Source: UBA1189 sp964570685
GTDB taxonomy: Bacteria; Bacteroidota; Bacteroidia; Bacteroidales; Bacteroidaceae
DNA length: 64,000 nucleotides
NCBI GenBank assembly: GCA_964570685.1
Contig: CAZMZC010000001.1
Coordinates: 1-64,000 of the forward strand
Direction of reading: 5' to 3'
Position numbers and translations under genes: made by a program. The stretch's first letter is position 1; each line of letters starts with the position of its first letter. This document shows, one piece after another, positions 16,061 through 24,501 of the stretch. The notes under the pieces were generated by a model that saw only the letters and a list, made by a program, of their open reading frames with translations, had not been told where the DNA came from and ran no database searches.

Positions 16061-16855
16061 TCACAGCACCTTATAGTGCCGGGCCAAGAATCGAAGGATA
16101 GGATGTGTGATGCATCGCGGGAGATATTGTTTGAAGGCACGCACTATACGTTTACGCATAATCATTGAGTGGCGTTCGCGGGCTATGTCCACTCCGCGCG
16201 ACTCAATAATATCATACAACTCGTTTACGGATTCTATGTGGTGATTGTAGGTGGTGCCTCCTGTCATTTCTACGCGTGCCACCTGCAAGTCAATGTACAC
16301 AAATTTGTGGCCATCAAGGTACAGCGAGGACAATTGCTCAAAGTCGGCGGCGTACCTGTACTTGAGGTTGAAGGGGTGTGATTGCAGCAAGGGGAGCTTT
16401 ACGAAAGTCGCTTGATGCGAGATGGCCATCTTGTGATTGATGTAGGCCACCTTAGGTCTTACCTCATATACACCATATTCCAACACCTGTTCACTGTTCC
16501 CATAAACAACATCTGCATCAGGATGCTCCTCGATGAAACGGGCTATTTTCTCTACCACCTCATTGTCAGCAAACACGTCATCGGCATTCATAAAAAGGAG
16601 GTAGTCACCTGTTGCGGCAGCTATACCTTTATTCATGCCATCATATAGCCCTTTGTCCTTTTCGCTTACAAAATAGACAATCCGGTTGCTATATTGCTCA
16701 ATGATTTGCTGCGTACCATCCGTACTGCCTCCATCAATAATCAGGTACTCGACATTCGGATATGTCTGGTTTATCACGGATAGTATGGTCTTCTCTATGC
16801 AGTCGTATGTGTTATATGACACAGTAACGATGGAAATCTTGGGGCATCTCATCAT
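16061..16855 (-). CDS. Glycosyltransferase family 2, WcaE-like
   Basis: 264-aa GT-A enzyme of the type found in colanic-acid and capsule clusters. Motifs are ISIVTVSYN at the start, IIDGGSTDGT, SEKDKGLYDGMNKGIAAATGD and the metal-binding FMNADD. It is the only gene of the locus on the minus strand, lying between a convergent GT4 gene and a divergent GT2 gene, so it has its own promoter or was inserted or inverted separately. A second ATG three bases in is an equivalent start. Confidence 0.92.
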   Translation of the reverse strand: MMRCPKISIVTVSYNTYDCIEKTILSVINQTYPNVEYLIIDGGSTDGTQQIIEQYSNRIVYFVSEKDKGLYDGMNKGIAAATGDYLLFMNADDVFADNEVVEKIARFIEEHPDADVVYGNSEQVLEYGVYEVRPKVAYINHKMAISHQATFVKLPLLQSHPFNLKYRYAADFEQLSSLYLDGHKFVYIDLQVARVEMTGGTTYNHHIESVNELYDIIESRGVDIARERHSMIMRKRIVRAFKQYLPRCITHPILRFLARHYKVL

Positions 16856-16887
16856 TTATTCAATACAAATAGCTGGTTATCGCTGTG

Positions 16888-16895
16888 CAAATGTA
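16888..16895 (-). promoter_or_regulatory. -7 element for the minus-strand GT2 gene
   Basis: The complementary strand reads TACATTTG, 33 nt before the start codon. A -33 TTTG is not at the standard distance. Confidence 0.38.
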
Positions 16896-16916
16896 CACAT
16901 TTTGCTATTATTTTAC

Positions 16917-16924
16917 TACTTTTG
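16917..16924 (+). promoter_or_regulatory. -7 element for the plus-strand GT2 gene
   Basis: TACTTTTG fits TAnnTTTG and lies 23 nt before the ATG at 16948. It diverges from the element at 16888-16895 within a 92-bp gap. Confidence 0.4.
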
Positions 16925-16947
16925 TAGCGGAATAATACTACATTTAT

Positions 16948-17952
16948 ATGCCACACGTATCATTGATTATCCCGATTTACAATGCAAGTCCCTATATCGA
17001 GGCCTGCTTGGCTTCGCTCGTGGCACAGACGATGAGTAACATTGAGATATTGCTCATCGATGACCATGGGCGCGATGATAGTATGGAGCGTGCACGGAGA
17101 TTTGTTGAGACTCATCCGAGCGGCAAGACTTTCCGCTTCCTTGCTACACCGCATAATATGGGGCCTGGTCCGGCACGTAATGTGGGCATTGAGGCTGCTC
17201 AAGGTGAGTACGTGGCTTTCATTGATAGTGATGATGTGGTGGAGCCCGACTTTTGTGAGCAGCTGTATCAGGCAGCCAAGCAGTATGATGCCGACCTCTC
17301 CTATTGTCAAGCACAACTTGTCAAAGGCAGCGAAGCACACCCCATGGGTAATCCAGTGATAGAGGACGGTGCGTTCAACGGAGAGAAACGCCGTTTTTTT
17401 CTCACCCATTACACCACACTCTTCGTATCCTTCCTCTATCGTCGCTCGCTGCTCAATGAGTATGGCATCCGTTTTCCCTCTACGCGCAGTGCCGAGGATA
17501 GCTATTTCCTTACTTGTTCGCTGTTGGCCGCAAAGTGTATTGCTTGTGTCGATAAGCCGCTATATCACTATCTTGTGCACGATGAGTCACTTTCCGAAGT
17601 GCGCAACCCAAAACGCTATCAAGACAAGATACAGTCCTTCGACCTGCTTATGCAGTTTACCCGTGAGAAGGGACTCTACGAGCCCGATAAGGCAGAGCTC
17701 GACTACATCTACTTCAAGAAAGCCTATCTGCTGGACATCTTCACCTATATATATAATGAGGACTATCCGCAGACGCTTGTCTTGAGCAAGATATTCAACC
17801 ACCTGCTCAACTTTGTCCCCTACTATAAGCACAATCCTTATTACAGGAAAGACTATAAGATGCGCTTGTTGCATACCCTTATCCGCAGCTGCCCCGCTTT
17901 GGCCAAAAAGCTGATACCTCTCTATATCCGTAAAACAAAAATGAAACTGTGA
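16948..17952 (+). CDS. Glycosyltransferase family 2
   Basis: 334-aa GT-A enzyme with ISIIPIYN-like start (SLIIPIYNASPYIEACL), IDDHGRDDS, GPGPARNVGIEAAQGEY and FIDSDD as the DXD-type metal site. The C-terminal third is helical and basic, as in membrane-associated capsule transferases. It shares a 4-bp overlap with the fucosyltransferase gene, indicating co-translation and probably consecutive steps on the same oligosaccharide. Base composition is closer to the genome average than the 8-12.5 kb genes. Confidence 0.93.
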   Translation: MPHVSLIIPIYNASPYIEACLASLVAQTMSNIEILLIDDHGRDDSMERARRFVETHPSGKTFRFLATPHNMGPGPARNVGIEAAQGEYVAFIDSDDVVEPDFCEQLYQAAKQYDADLSYCQAQLVKGSEAHPMGNPVIEDGAFNGEKRRFFLTHYTTLFVSFLYRRSLLNEYGIRFPSTRSAEDSYFLTCSLLAAKCIACVDKPLYHYLVHDESLSEVRNPKRYQDKIQSFDLLMQFTREKGLYEPDKAELDYIYFKKAYLLDIFTYIYNEDYPQTLVLSKIFNHLLNFVPYYKHNPYYRKDYKMRLLHTLIRSCPALAKKLIPLYIRKTKMKL

Positions 17953-18974
17953 TGAAGCCACACGTACGCATACGCTTTGTTGACTTTTGGGACGATTTCG
18001 TCCCCGAGAAGAGCCTTTTCTATCAGTTGCTGAGTGAGAAGTATGAGATTGAATTGTCTGAAACGCCTGATTATCTCTTCTGTTCCGTTTTTGGTGATGA
18101 GCATCTGCGTTACGACTGTGTGAAGATATTCTACACGGGCGAGAACCAGTTCCCCGACTTCAACCTCTACGACTATGCCATCGGCTTCGACCGTCTCGGC
18201 TTCGGCGACCGCTATTTCCGCTTGCCCATCTACTACCTCTATGCCAATGACTTTGCTGCCATGCAGGCAAAGCACATGATTGAAAACCTCGATGGAAAGG
18301 CCGATTTCTGCAGTTTCGTCTATTCCAACAACAATGCTTCGCCCCACCGTGAGCAATTCCTCGACAAGCTCAATGAGTATAAGACCGTCTCATCGGGCGG
18401 ACGCTATCGCAACAATGTGGGTGGGCCTGTAGCCGACAAGTTGCAGTTCCAGCTTACCCACAAGTTTAGCATCGCTTTTGAGAACAGCAGTTATCCTGGC
18501 TATTGCACCGAGAAACTGGTGCAGGCATTTGCCGCCTGCACCATCCCCATCTATTGGGGCGACCCACAGGTAGCTGAATCATTCGATGAGGGAGCCTTCA
18601 TCAACTGTCACCGCTACTCCTCTTGGGACGAGGTTGTCGAAGAGGTCAAGCGGATTGACCAAGATGATACGCTATGCCTGCAGATGCTGCAGACCCCAGC
18701 TCTGCGACATTCCGAAGAAGATAGCCGTGAAGCCACACTTCAACACCTTACAGACTTCTTGTGCCACATTATAGACCAGCCACTTGACACAGCCACCCGC
18801 TACAATCGCTATTATTGGGGCAAGCGCTACAATGACCGCATGAGACAATACGCCAAGGCTTATAGGAATTCTTTGCGTGGCATGGCTGATTATCTCTACA
18901 AGAAGTATTTCTGGAAGTCTCGCCGCAAAGGCATCCTATGGAAGATTGACCGCTGGATAAAGCGGAAAGCATAG
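17949..18974 (+). CDS. Alpha-1,3/4-fucosyltransferase (GT10)
   Basis: 341-aa GT10 fucosyltransferase transferring L-fucose from GDP-fucose to GlcNAc. The donor-binding signature is clear: FENSSYPGYCTEKLVQAF (from Phe177) and PIYWGDPQV. The basic C-terminal tail (KSRRKGILWKIDRWIKRKA) is likely membrane-associating, as in Helicobacter FucT. Its product could be a Lewis-type epitope on the surface glycan. A fucose-permease-family transporter lies at 38812, though not adjacent. The internal Met at 17952 gives an equivalent start. A tandem-repeat region follows. Confidence 0.93.
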   Translation: MMKPHVRIRFVDFWDDFVPEKSLFYQLLSEKYEIELSETPDYLFCSVFGDEHLRYDCVKIFYTGENQFPDFNLYDYAIGFDRLGFGDRYFRLPIYYLYANDFAAMQAKHMIENLDGKADFCSFVYSNNNASPHREQFLDKLNEYKTVSSGGRYRNNVGGPVADKLQFQLTHKFSIAFENSSYPGYCTEKLVQAFAACTIPIYWGDPQVAESFDEGAFINCHRYSSWDEVVEEVKRIDQDDTLCLQMLQTPALRHSEEDSREATLQHLTDFLCHIIDQPLDTATRYNRYYWGKRYNDRMRQYAKAYRNSLRGMADYLYKKYFWKSRRKGILWKIDRWIKRKA

Positions 18975-18998
18975 ACTGAGATAGGCTTTCCTCCTCAA

Positions 18999-19108
18999 CG
19001 GCAAAGTAATTTTGGCAGTTAAAAACTGCAGTTTGCAAGGCTCCAAACTACAGTTTTGGCAAGAAAAAACTGCAGTTTTAACGAGGAAAAACTACCGTTT
19101 AGTTGAGG
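18999..19108. repeat. Tandem 22-bp array with AACTGCAGTT cores
   Basis: Four units of exactly 22 bp start at 19021, 19043, 19065 and 19087. Each starts with AAAAACT or CCAAACT and holds a palindromic core (CTGCAG or variants). A fifth, more degenerate unit may precede at 18999. There is no ORF. The array lies between the fucosyltransferase stop and the rnhB promoter. Confidence 0.75.
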
Positions 19109-19180
19109 TGTGTACTGAAAAAGCCAAAAGGAACTGGAGTTTTTGCATAAGACCTCTCATTGTAAAAAAACAAAGTTAAC

Positions 19181-19211
19181 TTGACTTTTTATTCGCTTAT
19201 TCGTATCTTTG
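19181..19211 (+). promoter_or_regulatory. rnhB promoter
   Basis: -33-like TTG at 19181-19183, a 20-nt spacer, and -7 TATCTTTG at 19204-19211. The predicted transcription start is a few bases before ATG 19230. Its position argues against an in-frame TTG at 19209 as the rnhB start. Confidence 0.65.
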
Positions 19212-19229
19212 CACCCAAAGAATATAAGT

Positions 19230-19835
19230 ATGCTTCTGCCTTGCCTACATCCCGAATTTGTTGAAGCTGGCTGCGACGAAGCTGGTCGTGGCTGCTTGGC
19301 GGGTGATGTGTATGCTGCTGCGGTGATACTGCCGCCCGACTATACGCACCCCTTGCTCAACGACTCCAAGCAGCTCACCGAACGGCAGCGCTATACCCTG
19401 CGCGAGGATGTGGAGCGCGATGCACTGGCTTGGGCGCTGGGCATCGTCACCGCCAAGGAGATTGACGAGATCAATATCCTCAACGCCTCTATCCTGGCCA
19501 TGCACCGCGCCTTGGATGCGCTCACCCTGCGCCCTCAGTATATAGTCATCGACGGCAATAAGTTCAAGCCCTATGGCGAAACGCCCTACGAAACGGTAGT
19601 CAAGGGCGACGGGAAGTTGATGAACATCGCCGCGGCATCCATCCTCGCCAAGACCTACCGCGATGACTATATGAACCGCCTGCACGAGGAGTACCCCCAC
19701 TACGACTGGAACCACAACAAGGGATACCCTACGGCCAAGCACCGCGCAGGCATCAAGCAGCATGGACTCACGCCCTATCACCGCATGAGCTACAACCTCT
19801 TGGGCGATGGACAATTGTCGCTCGACTTTGGATGA
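19230..19835 (+). CDS. rnhB: Ribonuclease HII
   Basis: 201-aa cytosolic endonuclease removing RNA from RNA-DNA hybrids and single ribonucleotides from DNA. Catalytic carboxylates are in CDEAGRG (Asp16, Glu17), with further conserved segments LNDSKQLTERQR and the basic KTYRDDYM. The MSYNLLG-like end is short, as in many Bacteroidota. ATG 19230 is chosen because an upstream in-frame TTG lies inside the -7 promoter element. Confidence 0.96.
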   Translation: MLLPCLHPEFVEAGCDEAGRGCLAGDVYAAAVILPPDYTHPLLNDSKQLTERQRYTLREDVERDALAWALGIVTAKEIDEINILNASILAMHRALDALTLRPQYIVIDGNKFKPYGETPYETVVKGDGKLMNIAAASILAKTYRDDYMNRLHEEYPHYDWNHNKGYPTAKHRAGIKQHGLTPYHRMSYNLLGDGQLSLDFG

Positions 19836-19918
19836 GGCATCAGCGAACGATACTAAATAGAAAATAGCAAACATTAAGAACTCGCCTCTTACTAACTAAC
19901 TCTCCGTGATGTCGGAAA

Positions 19919-19952
19919 GCCCCCTCTTCGGGAGGGGGTTGGGGGAGGCCCC
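19919..19952. repeat. Short GC-rich palindromic element
   Basis: CCCCCTC (19920-19926) pairs with GAGGGGG (19932-19938) around a TTCGG loop, and a second G-rich block runs to 19952. It resembles one arm of the 84-bp palindrome at 60181-60264. It may also serve as an rnhB terminator, though no T-run follows. Confidence 0.65.
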
Positions 19953-19967
19953 AAAAATTGGATGATT

Positions 19968-20648
19968 ATGAAAAAGACACTTCTCACACTCGCAGTGCTG
20001 CTCTGCTCCTTGGCAGGCATGGCACAACGGCCCTCGGTAAGTATTCTGGGCGACTCGTATTCCACCTTCGAGGGTTACCTTACACCCGACACCATGGATA
20101 TCTGGTATTTTGCAGGAAGCAAGCGCGATGCTCGCCGCACCGACGTCAGCAAGGTGGGCGAGACGTGGTGGATGCAGCTCATCAAGAAACGCAACTGGAA
20201 GCTCGAGGTCAACAACTCGTGGTCGGGCTCTACCATCTGCTACACCGGTTACCGCGACGAGGACTATAGCAACCGCTCCTTTGTGCTGCGTACTGCCGCC
20301 CTCGGCAGCCCCGATATCATCCTCATCTTCGGCGGAACGAATGATTCATGGGCAGGAGCACCTATCGGAGAGTATAAATATGCGGATTGGCGCCGTGCCG
20401 ACCTATACACCTTCCGTCCTGCCATGGCTTGCATGCTCTCGCGCATCCAGGAACGTTACCCTACGGCCGATGTCTACTTCATCTCCAACGATGGTCTCAA
20501 GCCCGAGATTACCGAGTCTATGGTGGAGATTTGCAAGCACTATGATGTACCATTGATACAGCTTCAGAACATCAGCAAGACTGCCAGCCATCCCAACATC
20601 GAGGGTATGCGGCAGATTGCCGAGCAGATAGACAAGGCAATATACTAA
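19968..20648 (+). CDS. Secreted SGNH/GDSL hydrolase
   Basis: Exported esterase of 227 aa. A signal peptide runs to GMAQ (about residue 20). Block I is ILGDSYSTFEGY with Ser30 as nucleophile, block III is IFGGTNDSW, and a late SHPNIEGM supplies the His. In many GDSL enzymes an Asp lies two to three residues before this His; here the segment reads KTASH, so the catalytic Asp position is not obvious. Family members deacetylate carbohydrates or hydrolyse esters. Substrate unknown. ATG 19968 is preferred over the one two codons upstream. Confidence 0.88.
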   Translation: MKKTLLTLAVLLCSLAGMAQRPSVSILGDSYSTFEGYLTPDTMDIWYFAGSKRDARRTDVSKVGETWWMQLIKKRNWKLEVNNSWSGSTICYTGYRDEDYSNRSFVLRTAALGSPDIILIFGGTNDSWAGAPIGEYKYADWRRADLYTFRPAMACMLSRIQERYPTADVYFISNDGLKPEITESMVEICKHYDVPLIQLQNISKTASHPNIEGMRQIAEQIDKAIY

Positions 20649-20679
20649 TTCCGACTTTTCTCCGTTAGTATAGAAAACG

Positions 20680-20695
20680 ACTCTGCCAGCAGAGT
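20680..20695. other. Short perfect hairpin before the kinase gene
   Basis: ACTCTG and CAGAGT form a 6-bp stem with a CCAG loop, 15 nt before the kinase ATG. There is no T-run, so a leader structure rather than a terminator. Confidence 0.4.
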
Positions 20696-20710
20696 GTATT
20701 GGCTATATAT

Positions 20711-21859
20711 ATGGAATGGATTAACCGGACACGAGCCATCAAGGTGGCCCTTATCGTTATCGCCGTACTACTTGGCGTAGCTTCCCTTGTATTCTCCAAT
20801 TACTTGGTACGCGATCTGGAACGTGAGGAGTTTACGCGAATGGAGGTATGGACTGAGGCGATGCGCACCTTTAACAATGCCGACGAGAATACCGACCTTA
20901 ACCTTGTACTCACGGTCATCAAGGGCAACAACACGATTCCTGTCATCGTACTCGATGATAAAGGAGCCATCGAGAGCTACAGCAACATACGCATCCACGA
21001 TACCGATACCTTGGGCTATCTGATGCGCGAGGCAGCCGCCATGCGCGAGGCAGGCCATATCATCCGTATGGACATGAACGAGCCTGGGCGCTACTACGAC
21101 GTGTGTTATGACGACTCGCTCATGCTCAAGCGTCTGGCCGCCTATCCCTACATACAATTCGGCGTATTTGTCGTGTTCCTCTTGGTGGCACTCTTCGCAT
21201 TGCTCAGTATGAAGCGTTCCGAACAGAACCGCGTGTGGGTGGGCCTCTCCAAGGAGACCGCCCATCAGCTTGGCACGCCTATCTCCTCGCTCATGGCCTG
21301 GACAGAGATACTACAGACAAACTATCCCGATGACGATCTCATCCCCGAGATGGGTAAGGATGTGAAACGTCTCGAGGTTATTGCCGAACGATTCTCCAAG
21401 ATAGGTTCCCTGCCCGAAACTACGCCCGAGGACCTGGGTGAGGCACTGCAGCGCGTAGCCCAATATATCGACCGCCGCTCATCGGAGCACGTCACTATCC
21501 ACTACCATGCGCCTGAACGGCCCATCAGCGTGCGCATGTGCAGCCCCCTCTTCGAGTGGGTCATCGAGAATCTCTGCAAGAATGCCATAGACGCCATGAA
21601 CGGCGAGGGAAGCATTACTCTGCACGTGGCACAAACCGATGAACGTGTATATATTGATATAACTGACACCGGCAAAGGCATCCACAAATCACACTTCAAA
21701 AGCGTGTTCTCACCCGGTTTCACCACCAAGAAGCGCGGATGGGGCCTCGGTCTCTCGCTTGCCAAACGCATCATCGAGAGCTACCACAAGGGGCGCATCT
21801 ACGTCAAGCACTCGGAGCTGGGAAAAGGCACCACCTTCCGCATAGAACTGAGGAAATAA
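20711..21859 (+). CDS. Orphan sensor histidine kinase
   Basis: 383-aa membrane kinase. One hydrophobic segment at about residues 10-32, a roughly 110-residue extracytoplasmic region without a recognised fold, and a second at about 147-170 precede the kinase core. The H-box is ETAHQLGTPISSL with His185. N- and G-boxes follow (NLCKNAIDAMNG, DTGKGIH, GWGLGLSLAKRI), so it should bind ATP. No response regulator is adjacent, so the output partner is unknown. ATG 20711 is used because the longer frame would need TTG at 20699. Confidence 0.93.
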   Translation: MEWINRTRAIKVALIVIAVLLGVASLVFSNYLVRDLEREEFTRMEVWTEAMRTFNNADENTDLNLVLTVIKGNNTIPVIVLDDKGAIESYSNIRIHDTDTLGYLMREAAAMREAGHIIRMDMNEPGRYYDVCYDDSLMLKRLAAYPYIQFGVFVVFLLVALFALLSMKRSEQNRVWVGLSKETAHQLGTPISSLMAWTEILQTNYPDDDLIPEMGKDVKRLEVIAERFSKIGSLPETTPEDLGEALQRVAQYIDRRSSEHVTIHYHAPERPISVRMCSPLFEWVIENLCKNAIDAMNGEGSITLHVAQTDERVYIDITDTGKGIHKSHFKSVFSPGFTTKKRGWGLGLSLAKRIIESYHKGRIYVKHSELGKGTTFRIELRK

Positions 21860-21896
21860 AGCATCCCCACATTCATAGGCTAAACCGAACTAAAAA

Positions 21897-22820
21897 ATGC
21901 TGCCCATCCATTTCGCCCCACTGCAAGGACATACCGATGATGTGTATCGCCGCATACACCACCAACTGATAGGCGGAATAGAACGCTACTATACGCCATT
22001 CGTACGGGTAGAGGCGAGTGACATACGCTCAAAGGATCGCCGCGACATTGACCCGAAAAATAATGTAGGAGTGCCCGTGACACCACAAATCATATTCAGG
22101 AACGTAAAGGAATTTCTCTTCCTCATCGAAGAGATGGAAACATTGGGCTATCGGACGATAGACTTGAATATGGGATGCCCCTTTCCTTTGCAAGCAAGGC
22201 ACGGACGCGGTTCGGGAATCCTCGCTCATACAGACATCGTGAACGATATCGTTACCATCATCAAGGAGCGTCCGCAGCTGACCTTCTCGGTAAAGATGCG
22301 CCTCGGGTGGGAGAATACAGCGGAGTGGTTGCCCATAGTGGAGATGCTTAACGACACGCCATTGGCTCATATCACCCTGCACCCACGCACAGGCACGCAA
22401 GGATACAAGGGTGCCATTGACCACGATGCATTTGCCCGTTTCTATGAGGTTTGTCGCCATCCAGTTTTATACAATGGCGACCTTACCACCTTAGCACAAT
22501 TGCACGAGATGGAAGAGCGTTATCCCCGACTGGCTGGATTGATGGTAGGACGCGGGCTGCTGGCACGCCCCTCACTGGCTAAAGAGTATGCCGAAGGACG
22601 TGAATGGAGCCATGAGGAGCATATACGCACGCTACGCACACTGCATGCAAGGCTTATGGAGGAATATGGCCGCATCGTCAAAGGCGATGCTCAGTTACAC
22701 GGGAAACTGCGTACTTATTGGGAATACACCGAACCAATCATTGGACACAAGCCCTACAAAAAGATAATGAAGAGTGGAAATTTAAGGAATTATCTAAATG
22801 CAATCAAGGAGCTGCGATAA
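21897..22820 (+). CDS. dus: tRNA-dihydrouridine synthase
   Basis: 307-aa FMN-dependent TIM-barrel reductase that converts uridines in the tRNA D-loop to dihydrouridine. Motifs include FAPLQGHTD at the N-terminus, LNMGCPFP with the conserved Cys94, SVKMRLGW, and the phosphate-binding MVGRGLLARP. The sequence is closer to the DusB/DusC side than DusA, but subclass is not certain. It converges with the DUF3467 gene, and a perfect hairpin overlaps its stop codon. Confidence 0.92.
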   Translation: MLPIHFAPLQGHTDDVYRRIHHQLIGGIERYYTPFVRVEASDIRSKDRRDIDPKNNVGVPVTPQIIFRNVKEFLFLIEEMETLGYRTIDLNMGCPFPLQARHGRGSGILAHTDIVNDIVTIIKERPQLTFSVKMRLGWENTAEWLPIVEMLNDTPLAHITLHPRTGTQGYKGAIDHDAFARFYEVCRHPVLYNGDLTTLAQLHEMEERYPRLAGLMVGRGLLARPSLAKEYAEGREWSHEEHIRTLRTLHARLMEEYGRIVKGDAQLHGKLRTYWEYTEPIIGHKPYKKIMKSGNLRNYLNAIKELR

Positions 22821-22828
22821 CAGCTCCT
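22807..22828. terminator. Hairpin between convergent dus and DUF3467 genes
   Basis: AGGAGCTG (22807-22814) pairs perfectly with CAGCTCCT (22821-22828), overlapping the dus stop codon. There is no T-run on either strand, so the terminator call is tentative. Confidence 0.45.
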
Positions 22829-22865
22829 CGATGTTGCATATACGAAAGTTTAGTGTAAGGATTTC

Positions 22866-23177
22866 TTACGCCTCCCCCTTGAAGTCGCTCAAGCGGGGCA
22901 CATAGGTTCCTTTCTGCTCGGGCAAGCGGATGGGACCAAAGGTCTGCTCGTACTTCTTGAGATTGTCCTGCAAGGCGAGCATTAAACGCATAGCATGCTC
23001 GGGAGTAAGGATGACACGTGACTTCACCTGTGCCTTAGGCAAGCCAGGGAGCACGCGAATGAGATCCATAATAAACTCCGATGAGGAGTGTGAGATAACA
23101 GCCAAGTTGCAATAGATGCCTTGGGCTACGTCTTCCTTCAGTTCTATCTGAAGCTGGTTTTCGGGTTTCTTTTCCAT
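22866..23177 (-). CDS. DUF3467 family protein
   Basis: 103-aa soluble protein of unknown function, widespread in Bacteroidota. The central GIYCNLAVISHSSSEFIMDL and the C-terminal VILTPEHAMRLMLALQDNL are the recognisable family segments. It lies 46 bp downstream of ftsZ in the same direction and may be the last gene of the division operon. No catalytic motif or membrane segment is visible. Confidence 0.85.
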   Translation of the reverse strand: MEKKPENQLQIELKEDVAQGIYCNLAVISHSSSEFIMDLIRVLPGLPKAQVKSRVILTPEHAMRLMLALQDNLKKYEQTFGPIRLPEQKGTYVPRLSDFKGEA

Positions 23178-23223
23178 TATGATTACATTTTAATTAAAGC
23201 TATTAAGAGCCGTAGGGGAATGG

Positions 23224-24489
23224 TCATCTCCGATGTCCTGCCAAATCTACCAAGTCCTGTTTGGTGCGCAAGTAAGTAGGCAACGAATCGATGGCATCGA
23301 TGAGGTCGTCATTGAAGAGGTCGTCGCCCTCCATCACGAAGGAGTGTATGGTGCGCTTGGCTGCAAGGTTGTTGTCGCCGTAGTACTTGGATATCATCTC
23401 CTTGTCCTTCTCCTCCTGCTGCTGCCGTTCGGCTCTCTCCTCGGGAGTCTCCTCATGCTTATCCTCAGGGGCATTGTTCACCTCGATGGTGGTGTTCATG
23501 CCGGGAATGTTGCTCACGCCGAAACCTGTAGCAAGGATGGTAATCTTCACCTCCTCGTCGAGCGACTCATCGGTAGCCATACCCCAAATGACCTCGATAT
23601 CCTTGCTGAGGAACTTGTCGGTGAAGCGGCCAATCTCCTCCATCTCCTCCACCACGAGCGGATGCTTGGGGCTGTCGTAGATGTTGAAGAGTATCTTCTT
23701 GGAGTTGTAGATGTCGTTGTCATTGAGCAACGGCGAGTGCAGGGCATTCTCGATAGCCTCTGCCAGGCGCTTCTCGCCCTTACCGGTACCGTAGCTCATG
23801 ATGGCCACACCACCATTGCGCAGCACCTTGCTCACATCGCGGAAGTCGAGGTTGATGGTGCCCTCCATAGTGATGATTTCGGAGATACTCTTCACGGCAA
23901 TGGTCAGCGTATCGTCTACACGGCGGAATCCCTCGCTCACCTTGAGGTTGGGGTATATCTCGAAGAGGCGTTCGTTGTTGATGACAAGCAGTGCATCGAC
24001 ATGCTTGGAGATGGCATCCACGCCCTTGAGCGCCTGCACAATCTTGGGGCGCAACTCAAACTTGAAGGGAATGGTGACCACGCCCACGGTGAGCACACCC
24101 GACTCCTTTGCTACACGCGCCACGACGGGAGCGGCACCCGTACCCGTACCACCACCCATACCGGCGGTGATGAATACCATCTCCGTACCGTCCTGGAACT
24201 GCTTGCGGATGTCCTCGATGTTCTCCTCAGCAGCCTGACGGGCCACATTGGGGTCGTTGCCCGCACCGAGACCTTTGGTCGTGTTGCGCCCGATCTGCAG
24301 TTTGACAGGAATCTCCGACTTGGCCAACGCCTGATTGTCGGTATTGCACAAGACGAATGACACGTCCTGAATGCCCGTACGGTACATATTCTTTACGGCA
24401 TTGCCGCCTCCACCGCCCACACCTATCACCTTGATAATCTTCGGAGCCTCGGTAGGCAGGTCAAATGGCATAATATCGTTATCGTTCAT
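23224..24489 (-). CDS. ftsZ: Cell division protein FtsZ
   Basis: Tubulin-like GTPase of 421 aa that forms the Z-ring. GVGGGGGNAV is near residue 23 and the tubulin signature GGGTGTG spans residues 112-118. The T7 loop and GTPase core are intact. The variable linker is rich in Glu and Gln (EETPEERAERQQQEEKDKE), and the last ~25 residues include DDLIDAIDSLPTYLR, the likely conserved C-terminal peptide binding FtsA. It is 12 bp after ftsA in the same transcript. Confidence 0.98.
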   Translation of the reverse strand: MNDNDIMPFDLPTEAPKIIKVIGVGGGGGNAVKNMYRTGIQDVSFVLCNTDNQALAKSEIPVKLQIGRNTTKGLGAGNDPNVARQAAEENIEDIRKQFQDGTEMVFITAGMGGGTGTGAAPVVARVAKESGVLTVGVVTIPFKFELRPKIVQALKGVDAISKHVDALLVINNERLFEIYPNLKVSEGFRRVDDTLTIAVKSISEIITMEGTINLDFRDVSKVLRNGGVAIMSYGTGKGEKRLAEAIENALHSPLLNDNDIYNSKKILFNIYDSPKHPLVVEEMEEIGRFTDKFLSKDIEVIWGMATDESLDEEVKITILATGFGVSNIPGMNTTIEVNNAPEDKHEETPEERAERQQQEEKDKEMISKYYGDNNLAAKRTIHSFVMEGDDLFNDDLIDAIDSLPTYLRTKQDLVDLAGHRR

Positions 24490-24501
24490 AGTGCTATCGT
24501 T

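Noticed and set aside
19021..19108. CRISPR-like array
   Set aside because: Units are adjacent and degenerate, with no spacers; a tandem repeat is the correct description.
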